NCBI RefSeq assembly: GCF_000472525.1
Contig: NZ_AWZT01000007.1
Coordinates: 124,001-188,000, forward strand
Reading direction: 5' to 3'
DNA from: Paraburkholderia dilworthii
GTDB lineage: Bacteria > Pseudomonadota > Gammaproteobacteria > Burkholderiales > Burkholderiaceae
DNA length: 64,000 nt
Numbering within the stretch: position 1 is the stretch's first letter; each line of letters begins with the position of its first letter. A program made the translations under genes and the position numbers. This document shows, piece after piece, positions 39,787 to 50,030 of this stretch. The notes under the pieces were generated by a model. The model made no database searches. It saw only the letters and a list, made by a program, of their open reading frames with translations, and was not told the origin of the DNA.

Positions 39787-40938
39787 CTACACGGCGCGAA
39801 CCTCGATGACCTTCGCTGCCTTCCCGGTGCGCTCAGCAAGGCGCGTGCGGTCTTTCACCGCACCGGCCAACTGACCGCAGGCAGCGTCGATATCATCGCC
39901 GCGTGTTTTGCGCACTGTAGTGACGACGCCCGCGTCCATCAACACTTGTGCGAACCGCCTGATCTGCTCCTGCTTCGAGCGCACGAGGCCCGACTCGGGA
40001 AACGGATTGAACGGAATCAGATTGAACTTGCACGGGACGTCTCGTGTGAGCGCCAGCAGTTCGCGCGCTTGCGCTTCGCTGTCGTTCACGCCGTCGAGCA
40101 TGCAATATTCGAACGTAATGAAATCGCGCGGCGCGACTTTCAAATAGCGCTGGCAGGCCGCCATCAATTCGCGCAGCGGGTACTTCTTGTTCAGCGGCAC
40201 CAGCATGTCGCGCAGCGGATCGCTCGGCGCATGCAACGAAACGGCCAGTGCAACCGGCAGATCGGCGCCAAGCCGGTCCATCATGGGCACGACGCCCGAG
40301 GTCGACAACGTGACGCGCCGGCGCGACAAGCCATAAGCGTTGTCGTCGAGCATCAGGCGCATGGCGGGCACGACGGCATCGTAGTTCAGGAGCGGCTCGC
40401 CCATGCCCATCATCACAACGTTCGTGACAACGCGCTCACCCTTGCCGTCACCGCCCGTGGCACGGCCGCCAGCTACGCCGCGCGACGCGCGCAGCGCGAA
40501 CTCGGCCATGCGCAGCTGGCCAATGATCTCGCCGGTTGTGAGATTGCGGGAGAAACCCTGCTTGCCGGTCGAACAGAAACGGCAGTTCACCGCGCATCCC
40601 GCTTGCGACGACACGCACAGCGTGCCACGCGTTTCCTCAGGGATGAAAACAGTTTCGACTGCGTTGCTGTTGCCGACGTCGATCAGCCACTTACGTGTGC
40701 CGTCGGTGGAAATATGGTCGCTGACGATGCCCGGCATCGAGATCGTAGCGCGGCCTTTGAGTTTTTCGCGCAAGGACTTCGCGAGATCGGTCATGCCGTC
40801 GAAGTCCGCAGCGTTGTACTGGTGAATCCAGCGCTGCAACTGCTTGGCGCGAAACGGCTTCTCGCCCAGGCTGTCGCAATAGGCGACGAGCCCTTGGGCG
40901 TCGAGGTCGAGAAGGTTGACGGTGGAACTGCTCGTCAT
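39787..40938 (-). CDS. rlmN: Dual-specificity 23S rRNA/tRNA adenine-C2 methyltransferase RlmN
   Basis: RlmN is a radical-SAM enzyme that methylates A2503 of 23S rRNA and A37 of some tRNAs. I chose the ATG at 40938 ([18 protein letters not shown]), which has AGGA seven bases upstream; the ATG five codons earlier lacks one. The protein has 383 residues. The radical-SAM CxxxCxxC motif reads [11 protein letters not shown], and the catalytic Cys region is [18 protein letters not shown]. An Ala/Gly/Arg-rich insertion ([18 protein letters not shown]) follows [10 protein letters not shown]. It lies 160 bases after ndk. Confidence 0.96.
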   Translation of the reverse strand: MTSSSTVNLLDLDAQGLVAYCDSLGEKPFRAKQLQRWIHQYNAADFDGMTDLAKSLREKLKGRATISMPGIVSDHISTDGTRKWLIDVGNSNAVETVFIPEETRGTLCVSSQAGCAVNCRFCSTGKQGFSRNLTTGEIIGQLRMAEFALRASRGVAGGRATGGDGKGERVVTNVVMMGMGEPLLNYDAVVPAMRLMLDDNAYGLSRRRVTLSTSGVVPMMDRLGADLPVALAVSLHAPSDPLRDMLVPLNKKYPLRELMAACQRYLKVAPRDFITFEYCMLDGVNDSEAQARELLALTRDVPCKFNLIPFNPFPESGLVRSKQEQIRRFAQVLMDAGVVTTVRKTRGDDIDAACGQLAGAVKDRTRLAERTGKAAKVIEVRAV

Positions 40939-40966
40939 ATCGAATCCTGCCATTTCAGTGCGAGAC

Positions 40967-40996
40967 TGCGTTCATGCAACAAGCTGCATGAACGCA
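40967..40996 (-). other. Perfect 12-bp hairpin in the ndk-rlmN spacer
   Basis: TGCGTTCATGCA and TGCATGAACGCA are exact inverted copies around a 6-base loop (ACAAGC), 28 bases upstream of the rlmN ATG. There is no T tract on the minus side. An RNase processing site, attenuator or regulator site is possible. Confidence 0.65.
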
Positions 40997-41098
40997 AAGC
41001 CATTCGCGCCCATCCCTGCTGCTCTTACCTTACTACTTTGCCCGGCGATTCGTGTGACTGAACGAATCGGCTGCACCGACCGCCGGGGCAATCCAGCT

Positions 41099-41524
41099 TT
41101 AGCGCGAGTAGACGTTCACTTGCGGGAAGAAAAATGCAATTTCAACCGCAGCCGTTTCAGCGGCGTCCGAACCGTGCACCGCGTTTGCGTCGATGCTGTC
41201 GGCGAAGTCAGCGCGGATCGTGCCCTTTTCGGCCTTCTTCGGATCCGTCGCACCCATCAGGTCACGGTGCTTCAGGACGGCGTTTTCGCCTTCCAGCACC
41301 TGCACGACCACCGGACCCGAGATCATGAACTCGACCAGGTCCTTGAAGAACGGACGTGCGACGTGCACGGCGTAGAACTTTTCAGCGTCGGCGCGCGACA
41401 GATGGACCATGCGCGAAGCCACGATCTTCAGACCAGCGCTTTCGAAACGGCTGTAGATCTGGCCGATCACGTTCTTGGCCACTGCGTCCGGCTTGATAAT
41501 CGACAGGGTGCGTTCGATCGCCAT
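41099..41524 (-). CDS. ndk: Nucleoside diphosphate kinase
   Basis: Ndk balances nucleoside triphosphate pools by phosphate transfer through a phosphohistidine. The 141-residue protein begins [21 protein letters not shown] and has the active-site stretch [20 protein letters not shown], with the catalytic His in VHGSD. TTGGAG precedes the ATG. An extended -10 promoter (TGCTACAAT) lies about 50 bases upstream. It is followed by rlmN. Confidence 0.98.
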   Translation of the reverse strand: MAIERTLSIIKPDAVAKNVIGQIYSRFESAGLKIVASRMVHLSRADAEKFYAVHVARPFFKDLVEFMISGPVVVQVLEGENAVLKHRDLMGATDPKKAEKGTIRADFADSIDANAVHGSDAAETAAVEIAFFFPQVNVYSR

Positions 41525-41834
41525 AAAAACTCCAAAAAATTAAGAGGTTACAGATTCAAATGAATCCGCTATTGTAGCATGTTCCCGGGTATGATTGCGA
41601 TTGAACCCTTACAGCACTGAAAGACTCCAAGCAGGAGTTTCTGAATGCTGGTAGCGTAGGCCATGACATGCTTTCCAGACCTCCGAAGGCATTGAAACTC
41701 CTCGCCACCGCATCAATCTTAGGAACGGGTAGTCCGCAACGGGTAGCGAAGAGCCTCCGGCACCGCCCGCTGCGAGAGCGCTGGACAAACCGCTGATACC
41801 ATCACGCAACACGCTTCTGACGTAAGGAGAGACC
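41525..41834. other. Divergent intergenic region ndk / Bax1-I gene
   Basis: This 310-base gap contains the ndk promoter (41571-41579) and a separated inverted repeat, AGGAGTTTC at 41633-41641 and GAAACTCCT at 41694-41702. A 75-codon minus-strand frame at 41609-41836 has no ribosome site and no family features, so I do not call it. No promoter for the plus-strand gene stands out. Confidence 0.5.
41571..41579 (-). promoter_or_regulatory. Extended -10 promoter of ndk
   Basis: On the minus strand TGCTACAAT matches TGN-TATAAT with one change, 47 bases before the ndk ATG. The -35 (CGCAAT) is weak, as expected for an extended -10 promoter. Confidence 0.6.
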
Positions 41835-42533
41835 ATGAACGATCATCCGTATAGCTTTGGCCGCACTGGCGCAGTCAGCACGGTCGAAACGCGTAACCGC
41901 GTGCTACGAAACACCTACTGGCTGCTCGCGCTGTCCATGATTCCGACAGTGCTCGGCGCATGGGTGGGCCTCGCCACCGGTTTCTCGCTGTTCGCCGCCA
42001 CAAGTCCGGCCATGAGCATGCTGGCGTTCTTCGCGATCGCCTTCGGCTTCATGTTCGCCATCGAGAAAACAAAAGATAGTGCCGCCGGCGTGTTCGTGCT
42101 GCTCGGCTTCACGTTCTTCATGGGCCTGATGCTGTCGCGCATTCTGGGCTTCGTGCTGGGTTTCTCCAACGGCCCGTCGCTCATCATGCTCGCCTTCGGT
42201 GGCACCGGTGTGATCTTCGCCTCGATGGCAACCATCGCCACCGTCAGCAAGCGCGACTTTTCCGGTCTCGGCAAGTGGCTCTTCATGGGCGTGATCGTGC
42301 TGTTGCTGGCGTCGGTCGCGAACGTGTTCCTGCACTTGCCGGCGCTGATGCTCACGGTTTCCGTCATGGCAATCGTGATCTTCTCCGCCTACATGCTGTT
42401 CGACGTCCAACGCGTCGTGAACGGCGGGGAGACGAACTACATCACGGCTGCGCTCGCGATTTATCTCGACCTGTACAACGTGTTCGTCAACCTGCTCGCG
42501 CTGCTCGGCATCTTCGGCGGCAACCGCAATTAA
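41835..42533 (+). CDS. Bax inhibitor-1 / YccA-family membrane protein
   Basis: The protein has 232 residues with about seven membrane helices, beginning MNDHPYSFGRTGAVSTVETR. The family signature is the closing helices with AYMLFDVQRVVNGGETNYI and ALAIYLDLYNVFVNLLALLGIF. YccA in E. coli is a substrate and modulator of FtsH; related TMBIM proteins act as Ca/H leak channels. AAGGAGA precedes the ATG. It is followed by a strong bidirectional terminator. HflK and HflC, which also act on FtsH, lie 12 kb away and are not in one operon with it. Confidence 0.9.
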   Translation: MNDHPYSFGRTGAVSTVETRNRVLRNTYWLLALSMIPTVLGAWVGLATGFSLFAATSPAMSMLAFFAIAFGFMFAIEKTKDSAAGVFVLLGFTFFMGLMLSRILGFVLGFSNGPSLIMLAFGGTGVIFASMATIATVSKRDFSGLGKWLFMGVIVLLLASVANVFLHLPALMLTVSVMAIVIFSAYMLFDVQRVVNGGETNYITAALAIYLDLYNVFVNLLALLGIFGGNRN

Positions 42534-42586
42534 AGTCTGACGTTTCGATCCAGAAAGGCGCGGCACCGCAAACGCTCGCCTTGCCG

Positions 42587-42621
42587 AAAAGCCCATAACG
42601 AGCAATCGTTATGGGCTTTTT
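42587..42621. terminator. Bidirectional terminator after the Bax1-I gene
   Basis: AAAAGCCCATAACGA and TCGTTATGGGCTTTT form a perfect 15-bp stem with a GCAA loop, with A and T runs on both sides. It serves the convergent Bax1-I and MBL-hydrolase genes. Confidence 0.92.
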
Positions 42622-42667
42622 CGTTACGCCGCCGCTTCTGACGACGAAGCAGCGAGCGCACGGAAAC

Positions 42668-43441
42668 TCACACGCTCAGCCAGGCAAAACCTTCGGCTTG
42701 GGAAGCCACCACCACCTCGGTCGGCGCCGCGCCCAGCACGCTAGCCACGGCGGCCTGCGCGAGCTCCGGCAAGTTGTTCTGCTGACTCAAATGCGCGGCA
42801 ACCAGATGGCGCAGACGCGAGCGATCGAGCGAGGCCAGAATGTCGGCCGCCGCGTCGTTGTTCAAATGCCCATGATTGCCACCGATGCGCGCCTTCAGCG
42901 ATTGCGGATAGCGGCTACCGGCCAGCATCCGCACATCGTGGTTGCATTCGAGTACGAGCGCGTCGCAACCGCTCAAGACGGCGCTGATATGCGGCGTGGA
43001 CGTGCCGACATCCGTCAAGACGCCAAGGCGGCTCGCGCCATTTGAGAACAGGTATTGCAACGGCTCGCGGGCGTCGTGAGGGACCGTGTACGGAAGGACG
43101 CTCAGGTCGCCGATCGCCACCGCCTCGTCGCCCCACAGCACGTGCAGATCGACGTCGGCTTCATCGGCGCCTACCGCGCGGGCGGTCCCCCAGCTCATAT
43201 AGAGCGGAATCGACCATTTGCGCGCCAGCGTCAGGGCGCTGCCAATATGGTCGCTGTGTTCGTGAGTGATTACGATAGCATCGAGACCGTCGGCGCTCGC
43301 GCCGAGCCGCATCAAACGCCGCTCGACTTCCTTGGCCGAAAAGCCGCAGTCGAGCAGCACGCGCGTGGTGGTCGCGCCGCTTTGCGCTTCCACCAGCAAT
43401 GCATTGCCTTCGCTGCCACTGCCAAGACTTGCGAACCGCAC
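42668..43441 (-). CDS. MBL-fold metal-dependent hydrolase (YycJ-like)
   Basis: The protein has 257 residues beginning MRFASLGSGSEGNALLVEA. The metallo-beta-lactamase zinc motif is ITHEHSDHIGS; further ligands are seen in YTVPHD and LECNHD. The N-terminus SLGSGSEGNALLVE and overall length match the YycJ/Rv-type exonuclease-like MBL family. It is the last gene of a run bamC-MBL, six bases after bamC. The substrate is unknown; a nuclease role is possible by family resemblance. Confidence 0.88.
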   Translation of the reverse strand: MRFASLGSGSEGNALLVEAQSGATTTRVLLDCGFSAKEVERRLMRLGASADGLDAIVITHEHSDHIGSALTLARKWSIPLYMSWGTARAVGADEADVDLHVLWGDEAVAIGDLSVLPYTVPHDAREPLQYLFSNGASRLGVLTDVGTSTPHISAVLSGCDALVLECNHDVRMLAGSRYPQSLKARIGGNHGHLNNDAAADILASLDRSRLRHLVAAHLSQQNNLPELAQAAVASVLGAAPTEVVVASQAEGFAWLSV

Positions 43442-43447
43442 GGCCCG

Positions 43448-44587
43448 TTAGTTCAGTTGGGCGTGCAAGAGCGTCACGATGCGCTGGGCGTCGGACGAAT
43501 TGTCGATTTGCCCATTCGCGTCGAGCACCGCGACTTGCGTCACCGTGTCACCCTTCGGGCGCACGTTGACGAGGAACTCCTGTCCCGGCTTCTTCGCCGA
43601 ATTGCCGCTGTAGAACAGCTTGCCGAGGAGCCCTTCTTTCTTCAGTTCCTGCATTGAATCGGCGTAGCGCACGTAGTAGATGCCCTTCGCACGATCGCGG
43701 TTGTCGACGGTGAAGTTGGTGCGATCGAGCGCAAGGCCGACGCGCAGCCATGCACGGTCGAACGATTCCTGCAGATCGAGCGTCGATGTGCCCGCGCTCT
43801 TGTCGAGCGTAGCCGGTGCCGCGGCCGTGCGCGCTTCCGTCAACAGTTGCTTCGACTGCTTTTCGGTCAGGCCGAATTTCTGCATCAGCTTCGTGAGGAA
43901 CAGCGCTTCGAGCGCCGGATCGCGCGGACGCTCTTCCCAGCGCGACGATGTCTTGTCCTGCCCCGTCAGCACTTCTTCCATTGCACTGTGCGTGACGGAA
44001 ATATCGGTGGTGTCCGACGGGCCGCGCGATACGAGCGTGCGGAAACTGTCCCGCGTGCCCGACGAATAAGCGAAGTCAATTACCTTGCCAACCGTACGGC
44101 GGAACCAGTCGTCCGGAATATTGGCGCGGTTTTCGGCCCAGTCGGTCACCATGATGCCGGTAGCCGGCGCGTCGGTCTTCAGCGCGAAGCCGTTTTCCTG
44201 CCAGAACTCCTGCAACTGCGGCCACAGCTGTTCCGGCGAACGGCCATCTACGACCAGCCAGCGGCGGTCACCGTCGCGCTCGATGTGCATGCCGTACGGG
44301 TCCTGCGCACTCGGCTGGCCTTCCGTGGAATTGCCGGCCGCCGTGACCGCGCGCTGCGTCGCGCCGCCCAGCGCCAGATTGGCGGGCGGCGCGACGTAGC
44401 GCTGATCGGTCGGCGTGGTCGTCAGATCGCCGGGCACCGCGAGCGGCGGCGCACTGCCCGCGCCCTTGTAGTTCACGCGATCTGAAGCAAACCAGTCGTT
44501 CAGGGTGTCACAGCCGGCGAGCGTCACCAGAGCAAGCGTCAGCGCCGCCATGCGGGTTGCGTGGAGGGAAAGTGCGGAACGTTTCAT
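43448..44587 (-). CDS. bamC: Outer membrane assembly lipoprotein BamC
   Basis: BamC (NlpB) is an accessory lipoprotein of the BAM complex. The ATG at 44587 gives 379 residues with a signal peptide and lipobox TLAGCDT. The unstructured N-terminal lasso region (DRVNYKGAGS...) and two helix-grip domains are recognisable, the second with YYVRYADSMQELKKEGLLGKLF. The longest open frame (to 45142) overlaps dapA and is spurious. dapA-bamC order is conserved in proteobacteria; dapA ends 125 bases upstream. Confidence 0.94.
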   Translation of the reverse strand: MKRSALSLHATRMAALTLALVTLAGCDTLNDWFASDRVNYKGAGSAPPLAVPGDLTTTPTDQRYVAPPANLALGGATQRAVTAAGNSTEGQPSAQDPYGMHIERDGDRRWLVVDGRSPEQLWPQLQEFWQENGFALKTDAPATGIMVTDWAENRANIPDDWFRRTVGKVIDFAYSSGTRDSFRTLVSRGPSDTTDISVTHSAMEEVLTGQDKTSSRWEERPRDPALEALFLTKLMQKFGLTEKQSKQLLTEARTAAAPATLDKSAGTSTLDLQESFDRAWLRVGLALDRTNFTVDNRDRAKGIYYVRYADSMQELKKEGLLGKLFYSGNSAKKPGQEFLVNVRPKGDTVTQVAVLDANGQIDNSSDAQRIVTLLHAQLN

Positions 44588-44712
44588 GAGGTCCTTCGTG
44601 ATGCTGGAACGCGGTGCCTGGTTCTGAGTGGCGGGAACGTGGGCTGGATCGACGTCGGTTAAGGGAATGCCGGTGGGCTGAGTGAGCGCTGGCGGATACG
44701 CGGATGAACCGC

Positions 44713-45651
<939 letters not shown>

Positions 45652-45694
45652 GAAACGCCATGAATTTGATCAGGTAAACCGCGATTGTAGCGGA

Positions 45695-46291
45695 TTAGCC
45701 AGCCAACTCGTAACAAGGCGGAGGCACCGCCTGTGCGGAGTCGTCCGAGCGGTCCGCCTCCAGAATTGCGCAGATGCGCTGGACGTAAGCCGGACGTGGC
45801 TGCGCGAGAAAACCGTCCTGAAACGCGACCACCCGTAAGCGGCCGCGCACGACCTCGAGCAGTTCGCCGGGTGCGAGCAGGAACGCGGGATTAGAGGGCT
45901 TGCCCACCGTTTCGTTTCCTTGCGCGAAGGTCTCGTAAACCAGTACGCCACCGGGCCCAAGCGAGTGGATCAGTCGCGGAAAGAGCGGCCGATGCAGATA
46001 GTTCGTGACGATCACTGCCGCAAACTGCGCGTTCGCAGGCAAGGGCCAAGGGGCGCTTTCGAGATCCGCCGTAACCGGCGTGATCAGCGGCTCGTCCGCC
46101 AACGTGCGTAGCGCGGCCGCGTCGCGGTCGATCGCCGTCACCGGATGGCCGCGCGACGCAAAGAACCGCGCGTGCCGCCCCGCGCCCGAAGCAACGTCGA
46201 GCACCGCCCCGCGCGCCGCGATGAGATGCGCCCAATGACACACCCAGCGCGACGGCTCGCCCAATCCATGTATGGCCGCGGTCGTATTCAT
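45695..46291 (-). CDS. SAM-dependent methyltransferase (class I)
   Basis: I chose the ATG at 46291, giving 198 residues (MNTTAAIHGLGEPSRWVCHW). The SAM-binding motif I is VLDVASGAGRHARFF, followed by acidic end VTAIDRD and motif IV-like AAVIVTNYLHRPLF. The pattern with the late LLAPGELLEVVRG resembles TehB-like tellurite-resistance methyltransferases, but the substrate is not evident. It is 17 bases from trpS on the same strand and is probably cotranscribed. Confidence 0.85.
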   Translation of the reverse strand: MNTTAAIHGLGEPSRWVCHWAHLIAARGAVLDVASGAGRHARFFASRGHPVTAIDRDAAALRTLADEPLITPVTADLESAPWPLPANAQFAAVIVTNYLHRPLFPRLIHSLGPGGVLVYETFAQGNETVGKPSNPAFLLAPGELLEVVRGRLRVVAFQDGFLAQPRPAYVQRICAILEADRSDDSAQAVPPPCYELAG

Positions 46292-46308
46292 CGCTTCGGC
46301 GCGCCCAT

Positions 46309-47511
46309 CTAGTTGTACGACAGGCCCATTGCCTCGCGCACGTCGCGCATCGTTTCCGTGGCGAAGCGGCGGGCCTTGTCGCAGCCGTCCGCGACGATCG
46401 CGCGCAAGAGCGACGGATCGTCCATGTATTTCTGCGCACGTTCGAGCATCGGCTGCTGTTCGCGCAGGATGCCGTCGATCACCGGCTGCTTGCATTCGAG
46501 ACAACCGATGCCTGCGGACCGGCAACCCTTCTGCACCCACTCGTGCGTGGTTTCGTCGGTATAGACCTGATGCAGTTGCCACACCGGGCACTTGTCCGGA
46601 TCGCCCGGATCGGTGCGGCGCACGCGCGCAGGATCGGTCGGCATGGTGCGCACTTTCTTCGTGATCGTCTCGGCGTCTTCGCGCAGGCCGATCGTGTTGC
46701 CGTACGACTTCGACATCTTCTGGCCGTCGAGGCCCGGCATGCGCGACGCTTCGGTCAGCATGGCCTGCGGCTCGACCAGAATGATCTTGCGCGAGCCTTC
46801 GAGATAGCCGAACAGGCGCTCCCGGTCGTTCATCGACAGGCTCTGCGATTCCTGCAACATGGCGCGCGCCTGTTCGAGCGCTTCGTCGTCGCCCTCCTGC
46901 TGGTAGGCGTTGCGCAGTTCGTGATAAAGCTTCGCGCGCTTGCCGCCGAGCTTCTTCGCGGCCTCGTTGGCCTTCTCTTCGAAGCCCGGTTCGCGGCCGT
47001 ACAAATAGTTGAAACGGCGCGCGATTTCACGCGTCATTTCGACGTGCGGCACCTGATCTTCACCGACCGGCACGAGCGAGCCGCGATACAGCAGAATGTC
47101 CGCTGCCATCAGCACCGGATAGCCGAGAAAGCCGTAAGTGGACAGATCCTTGTCCTTCAGCTTTTCCATCTGCTCCTTGTAGGTCGGCACGCGTTCGAGC
47201 CAGCCGAGCGGCGTGCTCATGCCGAGCAACAGCGCGAGCTCGGCATGCTCGGGCACCTTGCTTTGGATGAACAGCGTGGCCTGCGCCGGATCGATGCCGG
47301 AAGCGAGCCAGTCGATCAGCACGTCCCAGACGTTCTTTTCGATCACCTCGGGCGTTTCGTAGTGAGTCGTGAGCGCGTGCCAGTCGACCACACAGAAGAA
47401 GCATGGGTATTCGGACTGCAGCCGCACCCAGTTTTTCAGCACGCCGTGATAGTGGCCGAGGTGCAGTGACCCGGTGGGCCGCATGCCGGAGAAGATACGG
47501 TCTGGGAACAT
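46309..47511 (-). CDS. trpS: Tryptophanyl-tRNA synthetase
   Basis: This class I synthetase charges tRNA-Trp. The 400-residue protein has the HIGH-type motif GSLHLGHYHG near residue 15 and KMSKSYGNTIGL. At 400 residues it is longer than the compact E. coli enzyme (about 334), as in other betaproteobacteria. The extra region lies around residues 190-240, rich in Ala/Glu (KLYHELRNAYQQEGDDEALE). It sits between an M50 protease gene and the methyltransferase on the minus strand. Confidence 0.96.
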   Translation of the reverse strand: MFPDRIFSGMRPTGSLHLGHYHGVLKNWVRLQSEYPCFFCVVDWHALTTHYETPEVIEKNVWDVLIDWLASGIDPAQATLFIQSKVPEHAELALLLGMSTPLGWLERVPTYKEQMEKLKDKDLSTYGFLGYPVLMAADILLYRGSLVPVGEDQVPHVEMTREIARRFNYLYGREPGFEEKANEAAKKLGGKRAKLYHELRNAYQQEGDDEALEQARAMLQESQSLSMNDRERLFGYLEGSRKIILVEPQAMLTEASRMPGLDGQKMSKSYGNTIGLREDAETITKKVRTMPTDPARVRRTDPGDPDKCPVWQLHQVYTDETTHEWVQKGCRSAGIGCLECKQPVIDGILREQQPMLERAQKYMDDPSLLRAIVADGCDKARRFATETMRDVREAMGLSYN

Positions 47512-47517
47512 GGTTAT

Positions 47518-48180
47518 TTAGAAAAGCGAAACAAGTGGAGTCAGGATTGCAGTGATCGCGCTGTAACCGAGCGTGACGAGCGGGCTTAACCAGTAACGCG
47601 TCAGCGTGCCCGTCATGACCAGCGCCATGACGATGAAAAAGCCATACGGTTCGAGCCGCGACAGCGCGATGGCCTGGCGCGGCGGCAGCAGCGCCATCAG
47701 CACGCGTCCGCCGTCGAGCGGCGGCAACGGAAACAGATTCAGCACGCCGAGCACGAGATTCACGCCGACACCCGCGCCCGCCATGCGCGTGAAGAACGGT
47801 TCGTCGACGGCCATGACTGCGAGCGCTACGCCGAACAGACCCCAGACGAGCGCCTGCACGAAGTTGCACAAGGGACCCGCCGCGGCAACCCACAGGCTCC
47901 CCCAGCGCGGATTGCGCAAGTTGCCGAAAGCAACCGGCACCGGCTTCGCGTAGCCGAACATGAACGCGCCGCTCGTGGCGAAATAAAGCAGCAACGGAAT
48001 CGCAATCGTGCCGAGCGGATCGATGTGGCGCATCGGATTGATGGAAACGCGGCCGAGCACATAGGCCGTGTTGTCGCCGAGCCAGCGCGCGACGTAACCA
48101 TGCGCGGCCTCGTGCAGCGTGATTGCGAAAATCACCGGCAACGCGTACACCGCGATGGTTTGTATCAGGGAAGAATCCAT
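47518..48180 (-). CDS. Site-2-protease family (M50) membrane metallopeptidase
   Basis: The protein has 220 residues with about six membrane helices. The zinc motif HExxH is HEAAH in ITLHEAAHGYVARW, and the third ligand region is NLFPLPPLDGGRVL. This is the compact YwhC/Rip-like S2P family that cleaves membrane-embedded substrates; the substrate is unknown. It begins MDSSLIQTIAVYALPVIFAI and ends six bases from trpS. Confidence 0.92.
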   Translation of the reverse strand: MDSSLIQTIAVYALPVIFAITLHEAAHGYVARWLGDNTAYVLGRVSINPMRHIDPLGTIAIPLLLYFATSGAFMFGYAKPVPVAFGNLRNPRWGSLWVAAAGPLCNFVQALVWGLFGVALAVMAVDEPFFTRMAGAGVGVNLVLGVLNLFPLPPLDGGRVLMALLPPRQAIALSRLEPYGFFIVMALVMTGTLTRYWLSPLVTLGYSAITAILTPLVSLF

Positions 48181-48227
48181 AACTCGCTATTGTAACAATG
48201 CGATTGCGTGCGTCTGTCCGCTTTCGC

Positions 48228-48875
48228 TCATGCCGTCTCTTCAAGACCGAATGGCGCAAGAGAACCGCGCCCTGCCCGCACCAGCACCGGCTCGTCGCCG
48301 GTCAGATCGATCACCGTGGACGGCTCGCACACGCATGGGCCGCCATCGATCACGAGATCGAGCTGCTTTTCGAGCCGCGCGCGGATTTCCTCCGGATCGT
48401 TCAGCGGCGCCGTTTCCCCCGGCAGGATCAGCGTTGAGCCGAGCAGCGGCTGGCCGAGTTCGCCGAGAATCGCGAGCGTGATCGCATGCTCCGGCACGCG
48501 CAGACCAATCGTCTTGCGCGACGGATGCGACAGGCGCCGCGGCACCTCCTTCGTGGCTTGCAGCACGAACACGTACGGCCCCGGCGTCACCGATTTGATC
48601 AGCCGGTACCGGCGGTTATCCACCATCGCGAAGTTCGCGAGTTCCGACAGGTCGCGCACGAGGAGCGACAGCAGTTGCTTTTCATCGAGTCCGCGAATCC
48701 GGCGCAGGCGTTCGACCGCATTCTTGTCGTCGAGATGACAGGCCAGTGCGTAGCTCGAATCGGTCGGCAACGCGACCACGCCGCCATCGTTGATGATCTG
48801 CACTGCCTGTTTGACGAGGCGCGGCTGCGGGTTATCTGGATGAAGCCGAAAATATTGGGACATGGCGGCTAACAA
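48228..48875 (-). CDS. YciO/YrdC/Sua5-family L-threonylcarbamoyladenylate synthase-like protein
   Basis: The protein has 215 residues beginning MSQYFRLHPDNPQPRLVKQA after MLAA; the ATG at 48863 (fifth codon) is an alternative. The YrdC fold is shown by IINDGGVVALPTDSSYALAC, KQLLSLLVRDLSELA and the C-terminal STVIDLTGDEPVLVRAGRG. The close resemblance to YciO, rather than TsaC itself, is inferred from length and the LRRIRGL segment. It could contribute to t6A formation in tRNA. It lies between the PHP gene and the M50 protease gene. Confidence 0.9.
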   Translation of the reverse strand: MLAAMSQYFRLHPDNPQPRLVKQAVQIINDGGVVALPTDSSYALACHLDDKNAVERLRRIRGLDEKQLLSLLVRDLSELANFAMVDNRRYRLIKSVTPGPYVFVLQATKEVPRRLSHPSRKTIGLRVPEHAITLAILGELGQPLLGSTLILPGETAPLNDPEEIRARLEKQLDLVIDGGPCVCEPSTVIDLTGDEPVLVRAGRGSLAPFGLEETA

Positions 48876-49069
48876 TGGCTACGGATAGCTACGGATAAAC
48901 GGCGGACGATGTCGAATGACGGCGAACGGACAGCAAATGAGCGCAACGCGTGACGCCCGGGCAACCGGCTGAACCCCCACGGAACGGCGCCGGACCGCGC
49001 GCGGCAAGCGGGAGTGCACGCGATCAGCCGGCTCTCGCACGCGACGTGCCGCATTGGCACGGCGCGCGT

Positions 49070-49903
49070 TCACAGCCAGCGTTCCCAGACGGGCTTGAGA
49101 TCGGAAGGAAGCGGCGGCAGCGTGCCGAGTTCGACCCGGCCCTCGCCGGGCGCGTGGAAGTCCGAGCCGCGCGATGCCTCGAAGCCGAAGCGGCGCGCGA
49201 CGTCGGCGTATTCGCGGTATTGGTCGGGCGTATGGCTGCCGGTCACGACTTCGATCGCCTTGCCGCCCAGCTCGATGAATTCGGCGAAAAACGCGTCGAA
49301 TTCCACCGGCGAATACGCATAGCGGCCGGGATGCGCGACGATCGCCTCGCCGCCCGCAGCCTTGATCCAGCCGACGGCGTCCGCCAGCTTCGACCAGCGG
49401 TGCGACACATAGCCAGGCTTGCCATCGCCGAGATAGCGGTTGAACACGTCTTGCGTGGAACTGGCGTAGCCGTTCTCGACCAGAAAACGCGCGAAATGGG
49501 TGCGCGAGATCATGTCCGGGTTCGACACGTACTTGAGCGCGCCTTGATAGGCGTCGGGAATGCCGAGCGTGGCCAGTTGCTCGCCGATCGCCTCGGCGCG
49601 CGCGGCGCGGCCGTTGCGCGTGCGCGCGAGGCCGTCGATCAGCACGGAACTGGTGGGATCGATGCCGAGCCCGACGATGTGCACCGTACGCGCCGCCCAC
49701 GTCACCGAAATTTCGACGCCGCTGAGATAGCCCATGCCGAGTTCCTCGGCGGCTTCCCGGGCTTCACGCTGGCCGGCCAGTTCGTCGTGGTCGGTCAGCG
49801 ACCACAATGTCACGCCCCCCGCATGCGCACGGCGCGCGACATCGGCCGGCGCGAACTGGCCGTCGGAAACGGTGGAGTGACAGTGGAGGTCGGCGTTCAT
49901 CAT
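49070..49903 (-). CDS. PHP-domain phosphoesterase (RNase AM/YciV-like)
   Basis: The protein has 277 residues beginning MMNADLHCHSTVSDG. The PHP metal-binding motifs are visible: DLHCHST, LTDHDELAG, VEISVTW, VAHPGRYAY and the C-terminal GSDFHAPGE. E. coli YciV/TrpH is a 5'-3' exonuclease that trims rRNA 5' ends and short nucleotides; the same role is inferred. The neighbouring YciO-like gene matches the yciV-yciO order of enterobacteria. Palindromic DNA at 49930-49946 lies in its promoter region. Confidence 0.92.
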   Translation of the reverse strand: MMNADLHCHSTVSDGQFAPADVARRAHAGGVTLWSLTDHDELAGQREAREAAEELGMGYLSGVEISVTWAARTVHIVGLGIDPTSSVLIDGLARTRNGRAARAEAIGEQLATLGIPDAYQGALKYVSNPDMISRTHFARFLVENGYASSTQDVFNRYLGDGKPGYVSHRWSKLADAVGWIKAAGGEAIVAHPGRYAYSPVEFDAFFAEFIELGGKAIEVVTGSHTPDQYREYADVARRFGFEASRGSDFHAPGEGRVELGTLPPLPSDLKPVWERWL

Positions 49904-49926
49904 CGTCTGGAGAAGGTTCTGCAGCC

Positions 49927-49946
49927 ATTTTACTGCAACGCAGTAA
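49927..49946 (-). promoter_or_regulatory. Palindrome overlapping a -10-like box ahead of the PHP gene
   Basis: TTACTGC-AAC-GCAGTAA is a perfect 7-bp inverted repeat (49930-49946). On the minus strand it runs into TAAAAT (49927-49932), about 24 bases before the PHP ATG. A repressor site or short mRNA hairpin is possible. Confidence 0.45.
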
Positions 49947-50030
49947 GTGAACGCAGAGCAATCTCTCGCCGGGGGTTTTCTGCCGGCTTGCTGCGCCGGC
50001 TGCGTGCTCGCGCTCGCCTTCGCGCTCGAA

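Noticed and set aside
41609..41836. 75-codon minus-strand frame in the ndk/Bax1-I gap
   Set aside because: No ribosome site, no family feature, and it runs into the Bax1-I start region. Kept as intergenic.
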